A DNA stretch of 64,000 nucleotides from Deltaproteobacteria bacterium (GTDB lineage: Bacteria > Myxococcota_A > Polyangia > Polyangiales > Polyangiaceae), in assembly GCA_016218915.1 (NCBI GenBank), contig JACRCQ010000030.1, positions 310,001-374,000 on the forward strand, written 5' to 3'. Shown piece by piece: positions 25,368 through 39,224 of this stretch. The number at the start of each line of letters is the position of its first letter. The stretch's first letter is position 1. The notes under the pieces were generated by a model, which worked only from the letters and a program-made list of their open reading frames with translations, made no database searches and was not told the origin of the DNA. Position numbers and translations under genes: made by a program.

Positions 25368-26936
25368 ATGGACATGCGGGAACGCGTCAGGGAGCTCGAG
25401 GAACGCAGAGCGCTCATCCGCCAGATGGGGGGCGCCGACAAGATCGACAAGCAGCACGCGCGCGGCAAGCTCACTGCGAGAGAGCGGCTCGCTGCGTTCT
25501 TCGACGACGGCGCCTTCGTCGAGGTGGGCCAGCACGGCACGCAGATGGGGCTCGCCGCAGGGCCGGACGGCAAGGATCGTCCACCTGCAGACGCGGTCGT
25601 GTGCGGGTTCGGCAAGGTCGACGGCCGCATGGTCTGCTCTGCAGCCTACGACTTCACGGTCAAGGGAGGCAGCATCGGCTATACGGGCGAAGAGAAGGTG
25701 ACCCGGCTCCGGCACATGGCGCTCAGCGGGCGCTGGCCCATGGTCTGGTGGATCGATTCTGGCGGCGCGCGCATCGATCCCGGCTCATCGCACCCGGACA
25801 TGATCTCGCTGTTCGCAGGAACCGGACACTTGTTCCGCGAGCAGGTGCTCATGTCGGGCGTGGTCCCGCAGGTGGCTGCCATGGTGGGGCCCGGCGCTGC
25901 CGGTACCGCGTACATCCCAGCGCTCGCTGACTTCGTCCCGATGATGAAGGAGGTCGGCTCCATGGCCCTGGGCGGACCTGCCCTCGTCAAGGCTGTCACC
26001 GGGCAGGAGATCAGCGAGCAGGAGCTCGGAGGCTCCAAGGTGCACACCCAGGTGAGCGGGGTAGGGGATTGCGAGGTTGACGACGATCCCGCTGCTATCG
26101 CGTTGGTCAGGAAGTACCTGTCGTTCTTCCCTTCGCACTGCGAGCAGAGCCCGCCGACGATCCCTTGCGACGATCCGGTCGATCGCCGTGACGAGTCGCT
26201 GCTCGACGTGATGCCGGACTCCAACCGCAAGCCCTACGACATGTACGCCGTAATCCGATCCATCGTGGATCACGGGGACTTTCTCGACATCAAGCCGAAG
26301 TGGGCCCGGTCGATCATCACCTGCCTCGCAAGGTTCGGCGGCCAGCCCGTGGGGGTCGTGGCGAACCAGCCCAAGCACCTGGGCGGGATCCTCGATGTGG
26401 ACTCTGCGGACAAGGCAGCTCGTTTCATGCAGGTCTGCGATGCATTCGGCTTGCCGCTCGTGTTCCTGATGGATGTGCCGGGCTTCATGGTGGGCTCCAA
26501 GGTCGAGCATGCGGGCATCATCCGTCATGGAGCCAAGATGCTGCACGTGATGGCCTCGGCAACGGTTCCCAAGATCACAGTGGTCCTTCGCAAAGCCTAT
26601 GGCGCCGGGTACTACGTCATGGCCGGGCGTGCCTACGAGCCGGATCTGATTGTGGGGTGGCCCACTGCCGAGATCTCGGTCATGGGCCCGGAAGGCATGG
26701 TCGGGATCGCCTCGCGCAAGCTGTTCGGCGACAAGGAGCCCGCACCGGAGGTCAAGCAGGCGCTGATCGCCCAGCTCCAGAAGAGCATCGACATCTACAA
26801 GTCGGCCGGGTGGGGGTTCGTCGACGACGTCATCGATCCGCGCGACACCCGACGCGTGATCGCCTGGGGGCTCGAGCTCGCTCGCCACAAGAAGGTGGAG
26901 CGGGCCTGGCGCAAACGCGGGATCATCCCCGTCTGA
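25368..26936 (+). CDS. Acyl-CoA carboxylase carboxyltransferase (PccB/MccB/AccD5-type)
   Basis: 522 residues with the two crotonase-like halves of biotin-dependent carboxyltransferases: N-half (about 25-270) with WWIDSGGARIDPGS and AAMVGPGAAGTAYIP, C-half (about 290-510) with GGILDVDSADKAARFM, FLMDVPGFMVGSKVE and RKAYGAGYYVM. It transfers carboxyl from carboxybiotin to an acyl-CoA (propionyl-, methylcrotonyl- or similar). The partner biotin carboxylase/carrier subunit is not in the window. An alternative ATG two codons downstream (25374) is possible. It closes a three-gene plus-strand cluster with the BKACE and crotonase genes. Confidence 0.9.
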   Translation: MDMRERVRELEERRALIRQMGGADKIDKQHARGKLTARERLAAFFDDGAFVEVGQHGTQMGLAAGPDGKDRPPADAVVCGFGKVDGRMVCSAAYDFTVKGGSIGYTGEEKVTRLRHMALSGRWPMVWWIDSGGARIDPGSSHPDMISLFAGTGHLFREQVLMSGVVPQVAAMVGPGAAGTAYIPALADFVPMMKEVGSMALGGPALVKAVTGQEISEQELGGSKVHTQVSGVGDCEVDDDPAAIALVRKYLSFFPSHCEQSPPTIPCDDPVDRRDESLLDVMPDSNRKPYDMYAVIRSIVDHGDFLDIKPKWARSIITCLARFGGQPVGVVANQPKHLGGILDVDSADKAARFMQVCDAFGLPLVFLMDVPGFMVGSKVEHAGIIRHGAKMLHVMASATVPKITVVLRKAYGAGYYVMAGRAYEPDLIVGWPTAEISVMGPEGMVGIASRKLFGDKEPAPEVKQALIAQLQKSIDIYKSAGWGFVDDVIDPRDTRRVIAWGLELARHKKVERAWRKRGIIPV

Positions 26937-26949
26937 GAGCGCGCCGGAG

Positions 26950-27357
26950 CTAGTCGAGGTCGTAGAACAGCGGCTGCCGCTTGGCTGCGAACTGCCGAAT
27001 GGCTTCCCGTGCCTTCCTGGACAAGGCCAGCATCTCCAGACCCATGCCTGGCTGCATGTCGCTCTCGTCCGGATTCTCGCGCAGCCAGCGCACCACCGCG
27101 CTCGTGAAGATCGGCTCGGATCTGCCCGGCAGGTCGATGGCAAGAGCCACGATCGTGCCTGTCGGATAGCACTTGTAGGTCGGCAGGAAGACTCCTGCCG
27201 GACCCGCGTCGGCAAGCCCTTGGTAGAAGTTGGCTTCGCTGTCCGCGCGCATCCGGATGTAGAAGTCCACGGCCGTTCCCGGCGGTGGCGTCAGCCCGTC
27301 CGAGCACTCGCGACGTGGTTGGATCACATTGACCGGAATCGTGCTTTCGTCATGCAT
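26950..27357 (-). CDS. PilZ-like domain protein
   Basis: 135 residues from the ATG at 27357 (the frame extends 14 codons further upstream). The central part resembles the small single-domain PilZ-type proteins common in myxobacteria: a strand with VDFYIRMRADSE, then ADAGPAGVFLPTYKCYPTGT, VALAIDLPGRSEPIFTSAVV RWL and MGLEMLAL near the end. The canonical RxxxR and (D/N)xSxxG c-di-GMP motifs are not clear (only ADAGPAGVF at the second site), so c-di-GMP binding is doubtful. It lies 52 bp downstream of the aldehyde dehydrogenase in the same direction and may be co-transcribed. Confidence 0.6.
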   Translation of the reverse strand: MHDESTIPVNVIQPRRECSDGLTPPPGTAVDFYIRMRADSEANFYQGLADAGPAGVFLPTYKCYPTGTIVALAIDLPGRSEPIFTSAVVRWLRENPDESDMQPGMGLEMLALSRKAREAIRQFAAKRQPLFYDLD

Positions 27358-27409
27358 GGCTGTGGACGAAATTGTCCCTTGCCGCGCGCGCGCGGGCAAA
27401 GTTCTGCGA

Positions 27410-28963
27410 TCAGCGATCGGCCAGCATGCGCTTGGGCAGGAGCAAGATCAGCGCGAGGATGGCCGCAATCCTCCCGAAGAACCCGGCCCCTCCCCGCGCT
27501 TTGGCCAGAGCAACTCCGGCGCTGCGCAGCGTCGGCGTGTAGGGGTGCCACCACAGCTCCCGGCTGCTGGTCGACTTGTCCGCGAGCACGAAGAACGGTC
27601 GCGTGAGAAAGTCGAGCGCCAGAGGGCCGTTGGTCACCCCGTAGCCGCTGTCCTTGGTCCCTGACCACGGCGCCATCGCAAGCGCTGCGGTGAATCCATG
27701 GTTGTTGATCGTCACCACACCGGTCCGCAGCTGGCGCGCAAGCCTCTGCGCCTTGCCCACGCTCTTGCTCCAGATGCTCGCGGTCAGGCCAAAGCGGCTG
27801 GAATTCACGCTCGAGATCGCTTGCTGCACGCTGTCCACCAACACCACGGACAGCACCGGCCCGAACGTCTCCTCGGTCATCAGGCTGCACGTGTCGTTCG
27901 GAGCACGAACGATCGTCGGCGGAAACGACAGGCTCTCGCCGGTTGGCGAGCCTCCTACCAGCAACTGCCCGCCCTGCGCTAATGCCTCGTCGAGCTTGGC
28001 ACGCGCAGCTTCAAACTGCGCCCGCGTCGTCATCGTGCCGAAGTCCACTCCCGGGCGAAGCTGGCTGGTGACTGCGACCAGACGGGCGAGGAACGCGTCC
28101 GCAATGCGCTTGTCCACGTAGACCCGCTCGATCGATGCGCAGTTCTGCCCGCTGTTGTTGAACGCGCCCCAGGCGATTCCCCGCGCAGTGCGCTCCAGCC
28201 TCGCATCCGCAAGCACGATCGCTGCGTCCTTGCCCCCGAGCTCCAGCGAGCACGGCACCAGACGCTGCGCGCACGCCACCGCGACCTTCCTGCCGCTCTC
28301 TGCGCCTCCGGTGAAGCACACCGCATCCACGCCCCCTTCGATGATGCGGGAAGCTGCTTCTGCTCCCCCCTGCACGACCTGCAGCAAGCCCGGGGGCAGC
28401 ACGGGCTCGAACCAGGAGGCAATGAGCGCGCCCACGTGCGGAGCGTGCTCGCTCGGCTTGAAGATGACGGCATTGCCAGCCATCAGCGCGGGCACGATGG
28501 TGCGCAGAGGGATGGCCAGAGGGAAGTTCCAGGGGGTGATGACCGCGATCACGCCGCGCGGGGCGCGCTCCACCCGGCCCCGCTTCGATGGGAAGAACAT
28601 CGGATCGGGCAGCACGTCCGTGGGCTCGAGCTGGGCTTCGATCGACGCGACCCAGTAGTCGAGCAGGTCGGCGATCGCCAGGACCTCGGCCGTGAGCGCC
28701 TCCTCGATCGGCTTGCCGGTCTCTTGGCGAAGCAGCTGTGCGACTCCCATCGCGTCGGCGAGCGCGTTGCGACGCACCTTGGAGATCGCCGAAACCCTCT
28801 CGTACAGAGGCAGATCGGACCACAGGGTCTGCGCAGCGCGAGCCCTGGCGAGCATCCCGGCGATGGCGTCGAGCGGAGTCGGAGCCACCTCCGCTGCAGG
28901 TGCGCGTTCAATCGCGCCCGGGTTCGGAGCCACGTTGCCTGGGGCGCTGGGAGGTGACGTCAT
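27410..28963 (-). CDS. Aldehyde dehydrogenase with C-terminal hydrophobic tail
   Basis: 517 residues with NAD(P)-dependent aldehyde dehydrogenase landmarks: PWNFPLAIPLRT, KPSEHAPHVG, FTGGAESGR, general base E241 in LELGGKDA, and nucleophile C275 in NSGQNCASIER, 34 residues apart as in the family. The C-terminus ends with a hydrophobic helix (FFGRIAAILALILLLPKRML), reminiscent of the membrane-anchored tail of fatty-aldehyde dehydrogenases, so it may act on long-chain aldehydes at the membrane. This substrate idea is inference. Divergent neighbours are none; the citrate synthase gene lies upstream in the same direction. Confidence 0.9.
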   Translation of the reverse strand: MTSPPSAPGNVAPNPGAIERAPAAEVAPTPLDAIAGMLARARAAQTLWSDLPLYERVSAISKVRRNALADAMGVAQLLRQETGKPIEEALTAEVLAIADLLDYWVASIEAQLEPTDVLPDPMFFPSKRGRVERAPRGVIAVITPWNFPLAIPLRTIVPALMAGNAVIFKPSEHAPHVGALIASWFEPVLPPGLLQVVQGGAEAASRIIEGGVDAVCFTGGAESGRKVAVACAQRLVPCSLELGGKDAAIVLADARLERTARGIAWGAFNNSGQNCASIERVYVDKRIADAFLARLVAVTSQLRPGVDFGTMTTRAQFEAARAKLDEALAQGGQLLVGGSPTGESLSFPPTIVRAPNDTCSLMTEETFGPVLSVVLVDSVQQAISSVNSSRFGLTASIWSKSVGKAQRLARQLRTGVVTINNHGFTAALAMAPWSGTKDSGYGVTNGPLALDFLTRPFFVLADKSTSSRELWWHPYTPTLRSAGVALAKARGGAGFFGRIAAILALILLLPKRMLADR

Positions 28964-29027
28964 GCCGCGCAGTCTAGTACGACCGGCGGAGCGGAGCGTG
29001 CATTTGGGCGAGCAGGAAGGCGGGGTG

Positions 29028-30317
29028 CTACTTGGCGGCAGCTGCGGCGATCGCCTTGTCGAGCTCTTCGCCGGTCATCGACTTGGGGCGCACGATCGGC
29101 GAGCCCATGGCGCGCGAGACGATGTGCTGCGCAGTGATGCCCATGGCACGGCTGATGCTGAACAGGACGGTGTAGTACGGGAACTCGACCATGCCGTAGT
29201 GGTACAGCAGCGAGCCCGAAGCAGCGTCGACGTTCGGCCAGGGATCCTTGATCTTCTGGACCTTCTTGAGCACTTCAGGAACGACCTTGAACACGCGTGC
29301 CATGGTCTTGTAGGCGGGATCGTCGGGGCAGTACTTGGCACCGAAGTCGTAGAAGGCGGTGAAGCGCGGGTCCGTGATCCGAAGCACCGCGTGGCCGTAC
29401 CCTGGCACAACGCGTCCGGCGTCGAGCGTCTCTTGCGCGAACTTCTCGAGCTGCTCCTCGCTCGGCGAGCCACCGAACTTCTTGTTGGTCTCCAGGATCC
29501 ATCCGAGGCACTCCTGGTTCGCGAGGCCGTGCAGCGGGCCGGCCAGGCCGTTCAGACCGCCGGACAGCGCGTAGTACTGGTCCGAGAGCGCCGAGCCTAT
29601 GGTGTGCGCGGAGAACGCGCTGACGTTGCCACCCTCGTGGTCGCAGTGCAGCGTGAAGTACAGGCGCATGAGCTTGGTGAACTCACCGTTCGGATCCGGC
29701 AGACCGGTCATGCGCGCGAAGTTGGCGCCCCAGTCGAGGTTGGGATCCGATGCGATGGGCGCACCCTTGTCGAAGCGCAGGCGGTACACGAACGCGCCGA
29801 TCTCCGGCAGCTTCGCGTTGATGTCCATCGCGTCCTCGAACGCCGCGTCCCAGTAGTCGTCCTTCTTCATGCCCGCGTCGTAGCGTGCACGGAACTTCGA
29901 CTCGTTCTCGAGGACCAGGATCGCCGTGTTGAACATCGCCATCGGATGCGACGTCTTGGGCATCGCGCGCAGCACGTTCCACACGTACTCAGGCACCTTC
30001 GCTCGCGCTGCAAAGTCCTTCTGCAGGGCCGCAAGCTCTTCCTTGTTCGGGAGCTCCCCGGTGAGCAGCAGGTAGAAGATCTCTTCGGGCAGCTTGTCCG
30101 TCAGTTCGCCAATCGGCCGACCACGGATCAACAGCCCGCGATCTGGCGGCACGGAAGACGTGTCGCAAACCATCCCCTTGACCCCACGCAGTCCGCCGTA
30201 CAACGTCGCAACGCTGACCTCCGCCAGCTTCACCGCCCCGTGCTCCTTGACCATGTTCTTGTACCGGTCGCGGATCTCGGGAACCTTCTTCGCGAACTTC
30301 TCCTTGAGAATGCTCAT
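29028..30317 (-). CDS. gltA: Citrate synthase, mitochondrial (eukaryotic) type
   Basis: 429 residues, AAGGAG RBS. It condenses oxaloacetate and acetyl-CoA to citrate at the head of the TCA cycle. The catalytic triad is intact: H263 (AGPLHGLANQE), H309 (VPGYGHAVLR) and D364 (PWNVDAASG is not exact; the motif is NVDAASG). Their spacings of 46 and 55 residues equal those of pig heart enzyme (H274/H320/D375). Stretches such as DHEGGNVSA and VPGYGHAVLRITDPR match mitochondrial rather than E. coli-type citrate synthase, and there is no allosteric NADH domain. Eukaryote-like citrate synthases are known in Geobacter, so this fits the lineage. It is divergent from the acyl-CoA ligase-GNAT fusion gene. 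Confidence 0.95.
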   Translation of the reverse strand: MSILKEKFAKKVPEIRDRYKNMVKEHGAVKLAEVSVATLYGGLRGVKGMVCDTSSVPPDRGLLIRGRPIGELTDKLPEEIFYLLLTGELPNKEELAALQKDFAARAKVPEYVWNVLRAMPKTSHPMAMFNTAILVLENESKFRARYDAGMKKDDYWDAAFEDAMDINAKLPEIGAFVYRLRFDKGAPIASDPNLDWGANFARMTGLPDPNGEFTKLMRLYFTLHCDHEGGNVSAFSAHTIGSALSDQYYALSGGLNGLAGPLHGLANQECLGWILETNKKFGGSPSEEQLEKFAQETLDAGRVVPGYGHAVLRITDPRFTAFYDFGAKYCPDDPAYKTMARVFKVVPEVLKKVQKIKDPWPNVDAASGSLLYHYGMVEFPYYTVLFSISRAMGITAQHIVSRAMGSPIVRPKSMTGEELDKAIAAAAAK

Positions 30318-30734
30318 CTGCGGTCTCCTTTCGCGACTCGTCGCGTTGCTTGGTGATGCGCGGTCGCTTCGTCACGTGCTTGGGTCGACCATTCGGCCCG
30401 GTTGGCTTTGGCGTTGTCGCTTGCCAACCGTGAACTTGGGCTGTGATTGAGCACTGGCTCAGATGCACCTTGGTTGGATCCCCGTTGCGTTCCCAGGATC
30501 CGTGCTTCTGAGGCTCAAAAACCGACGCTAGTTCGGCATCGTTCACGATTCAAGTCGCGAAACGACAAAAGTGATGTCGCGATGAAAGCGGGGAAAAATC
30601 GCTCGCTTCTCTCGAACCGCTCAAGCCCGCCACGTCACCCCCGGCGTCAAGCGCTTGTCAACTTCCAGAAAACCGTGCGCCGGAGCGACTCTTTCACCCG
30701 ACCGAGCATCTGCACCCCTGAACCGAGGACGAAC
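30318..30734. promoter_or_regulatory. Divergent intergenic region between citrate synthase and ligase-GNAT genes
   Basis: This 417-bp stretch has no convincing gene, although the plus-strand frame of the ligase stays open through it. The 9-mer TTTCGCGAC (30329-30337, overlapping the citrate synthase RBS) and its reverse complement GTCGCGAAA (30554-30562) form a widely spaced inverted pair, and TCGCGA occurs once more at 30577-30582. On the minus strand a TTGACA lies near 30658. No clean -10 partner is seen. It must hold both promoters. Confidence 0.5.
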
Positions 30735-36552
<5,818 letters not shown>

Positions 36553-36567
36553 GGCGCCCAGCAGCCC

Positions 36568-37548
36568 TCACCGGAATCGCACCGGCGCCGGCGGAAGCGT
36601 TCGCTCGCGTTGCGCGAGCAAGCGCTCGATCTCCTCGATGTCCTCGGCAGCGAGCGACCATCCCGTGGCCCCGATAGCTTCATCGACCTGCGCCTCTCTG
36701 CGCGCTCCCACGATCGCGCTGGCCACCTCCGCCCTCCGAAGGACCCAGGCAATGGCCACCTGGGAGACCGTCTTGCGACGGCGCCTCGCGATCGGCCCCA
36801 GGCCGTCGGCGACCTGCAGGTTGATCGAGAGATTCGGCTCGTTGAAGTCCGGCGCAGATGCGCGCCAGTCCTCGGGTGAGAGGCGCGAGCGCTCGAAGTG
36901 CCCGCTGAGAAGTCCCGAGCCCAAGGGGCTGTAGGCCAGCACCCCGATGCCGCTGCGGTAGCAATAGGGGAGAAGTGCGCTTTCCGCGTCTCGCTGGAGC
37001 ATCCCGTAGGGAGCCTGCAGGCTCGCCACCGGTCGCACGGCCAAGGCGCGCTCGATCTGCTGCTCCGCGAAGTTGGACACTCCCGCGTATCTCACTTTCC
37101 CTTCGTCGATGAGCCGACCGATCGCTTCCCAGCCTTCCTCGATCCGCGGATCGTCGTTGGGCCAGTGAACCTGGTACAGGTCGATGCGGTCGGTCCTGAG
37201 CCGGCGAAGGCTTTCCTCGCATTCTCGAACGACGCTTTGCCGCTCCAGGCTACTCGAGATATTCCCTGCTGCGTCCCACACCAGCGAGCACTTGGTCGCA
37301 AGGATGACCTCGTCGCGACGCCCTTCGACTCCGCGAGCCACCAGCTCCTCGCTGTGCCCCAGTCCGTAGACCGGCGCTGTGTCGATCCAGTTGATTCCGA
37401 GATCGAGCGCGCGGCGTATCGCACGTACGGCCTGGTCGTCGTCCTGCGCACCCCAGCCGAACTTCCATCCTCCGCCGCCGATCGCCCACGCGCCCAGACC
37501 GATCTCGCTCAGCTGCAGTGAGCTGCTGCCCAGGGCTCGCGTCTTCAT
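36568..37548 (-). CDS. Aldo/keto reductase
   Basis: 326 residues from the ATG at 37548, which overlaps the DUF72 stop by 4 bp; the longer frame to 37638 is not needed. TIM-barrel AKR landmarks: GLGAWAIGGG, the catalytic Asp and Tyr in NWIDTAPVYGLGHSEEL, the Lys in ILATKCSL, His in QVHWPNDDP, and the NADP-binding end region (AIVGARREAQVDEAIGA). The set DYKH for this family is complete. Reduces carbonyl substrates with NADPH; substrate unknown. Last gene of a TerB-DUF72-AKR minus-strand operon. Confidence 0.9.
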   Translation of the reverse strand: MKTRALGSSSLQLSEIGLGAWAIGGGGWKFGWGAQDDDQAVRAIRRALDLGINWIDTAPVYGLGHSEELVARGVEGRRDEVILATKCSLVWDAAGNISSSLERQSVVRECEESLRRLRTDRIDLYQVHWPNDDPRIEEGWEAIGRLIDEGKVRYAGVSNFAEQQIERALAVRPVASLQAPYGMLQRDAESALLPYCYRSGIGVLAYSPLGSGLLSGHFERSRLSPEDWRASAPDFNEPNLSINLQVADGLGPIARRRRKTVSQVAIAWVLRRAEVASAIVGARREAQVDEAIGATGWSLAAEDIEEIERLLAQRERTLPPAPVRFR

Positions 37549-38594
37549 GTGCCGGTCGCTGGCTCCGTCGACGCAACGAGGTCGTCCTTCAGACGAGCAC
37601 AGGCTTCCGCGAGAGCCTCGATGGTGAGGGGGGCACACCCTTCCGCCTTGTTGTTCACCAGCACGAAGATGTTCCGACCAAGGGCGGTCACGAGCCGGAC
37701 CAGCTCCGTGACCTGGGCGCGCATCTCGAAGTCTGGATCCACGAGCCTGTCGAAAGGCTGGAAGTCGCGCTTTCTCCCCTCGTATCGTGTGCCGGGCCGG
37801 AGCATGAGGCGCACGACCACAAAGGACGCCGCGCCCGGCGGCGCGAGCTTGAGCTGCTCGCCAGGCATCGGCATCGCCGTCCAGTAGTTGTACGTGTGCG
37901 ATGCCCCATGCCGCGCTATCACTGCGATGTATTCCTCGGTCAGAAGGCTGCGATCACGAAGCTCCACGGCGAATGGAAGCTGCTTCGGCGCTGCCTCGAG
38001 GAAGGCGTCCAGTCGCTCGGCGAACTCCGACGGCGCCAGCCGATGGGCCGCAGGAACCGGTGGAAACTCGAGGATCATCGGCCCGAGGTGATCCGAAAAT
38101 GCCGACAGATAGGGACCAGCTACCAGCTCGTCGAATCGGAGCGTGTTCAGGAAGTCGGGGTTGGGCTCCCCACGCTCCCCGCGGCCATGGCCCAGAAATA
38201 CAGGGCTAACGAAGCCCTCTGGTACCTTCGAGCAGCAGGGGAATCCCGGCGGAAGCTGCGACGCGTATCGCCGGAGCTCCGATTCCGCGATCGGCGCGTA
38301 GTAGCCCCGATCGATCCCGACCGTCCTCAGCAGCGGGTGACGCACGTACAGCGGAAGCCCGTCGCGCGCGAGCCGGGACTCGTCGAGCCCGGATGGGTAC
38401 ACGATTCCGGCCCAGCCTGGAAAGCTCCAGGAGCTCGTGCCGAATCTCAGCCCGGGCGGGAGCCGCGCCGCCAACGCTGCCAGCGCCTCCCATCGATCCT
38501 CCAGCGCGCGGTCTGTCACGGGCGCAGCTCGGGACGTGCCCATCGGGAAGAGCTCGAGCTGATCGACCGATGCGACCCTGGTGCGCCTCGCCAT
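37545..38594 (-). CDS. DUF72 family protein
   Basis: 349 residues. Family landmarks: RFGTSSWSFPGWAGIVYP near residue 50, CCSKVPEGFVSP, FAVELRDRSLLTEEY, TYNYWTAMPMPG and a C-terminal FVLVNNKAEGCAPLTI. DUF72 (YecE-like) proteins have a TIM-barrel fold and no established function. It starts 15 bp after the TerB-like gene and overlaps the aldo/keto reductase by 4 bp (ATGA), so all three appear co-transcribed. No signal peptide. Confidence 0.88.
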   Translation of the reverse strand: MARRTRVASVDQLELFPMGTSRAAPVTDRALEDRWEALAALAARLPPGLRFGTSSWSFPGWAGIVYPSGLDESRLARDGLPLYVRHPLLRTVGIDRGYYAPIAESELRRYASQLPPGFPCCSKVPEGFVSPVFLGHGRGERGEPNPDFLNTLRFDELVAGPYLSAFSDHLGPMILEFPPVPAAHRLAPSEFAERLDAFLEAAPKQLPFAVELRDRSLLTEEYIAVIARHGASHTYNYWTAMPMPGEQLKLAPPGAASFVVVRLMLRPGTRYEGRKRDFQPFDRLVDPDFEMRAQVTELVRLVTALGRNIFVLVNNKAEGCAPLTIEALAEACARLKDDLVASTEPATGT

Positions 38595-38609
38595 TCGCCT
38601 TGCAGCCTC

Positions 38610-39083
38610 TCACCCGTTCATCAAGTTGCTTCGTTGGGCATCCTTGAGCTCGCGTTCCACTTCCGCAAGGATCTGTCTGCCACGCTCTTGTGAGATGCCC
38701 AGCGCCGCGCGGAACGAGGACAGGAAGCGTGTCTCGTCGTCCGACACCTTGCCGTCCACGTACTCCATGACCGCTGCGAGCGTGTACGCCTGCTCGCGCT
38801 CTTCCGGCGACTCGATGCGCGTGGCGACCTTCTGGATCGAGGCGCTCGTGTCTGCGCAGGCACGGACTCCCTCGAGTGCTTCCTCGAGCATCTTCTCGAG
38901 CCGTTTCTTGCTGACCTTCTGGAAGCCCGGCAGATCAAGGGCGATCTCGAGCGCGTAGCCCAGCTCCAGCCGGCTCGCGTCGCCGTCCACCGCGGCCGCC
39001 AGGCAAAGCGTGTCGAGAAGCGCCTTGTCCGAAGCTGTCGGGATCCCGGTGATCGCCCCGAATACCTTGCCGATCAGTCCCAT
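38610..39083 (-). CDS. TerB-like helical protein
   Basis: 157 residues, AGGAG RBS 7 nt before the ATG. All-helical with a TerB-like pattern of acidic turns: LCLAAAVDGDASRLELGYAL and AAVMEYVDGKVSDDETRFLS, each a VDG-x-(A/S) metal-binding-type loop as in tellurite-resistance TerB domains. No other ter genes are near, so tellurite resistance should not be assumed. First gene of the three-gene minus-strand operon with DUF72 and the aldo/keto reductase. Confidence 0.75.
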   Translation of the reverse strand: MGLIGKVFGAITGIPTASDKALLDTLCLAAAVDGDASRLELGYALEIALDLPGFQKVSKKRLEKMLEEALEGVRACADTSASIQKVATRIESPEEREQAYTLAAVMEYVDGKVSDDETRFLSSFRAALGISQERGRQILAEVERELKDAQRSNLMNG

Positions 39084-39224
39084 GCGCGTCTCCTGCCCGG
39101 CGGCGTTCGCCGCCTCTGGTTGTGACCGTTCCGGCTACCAGCTGCGTTCCATGACGTCAACCCGACTGGACAGTGCCTGACCCTCGGGCGAAGCTTCGGT
39201 CCGATTGTCGCTCGCTGATCGATC

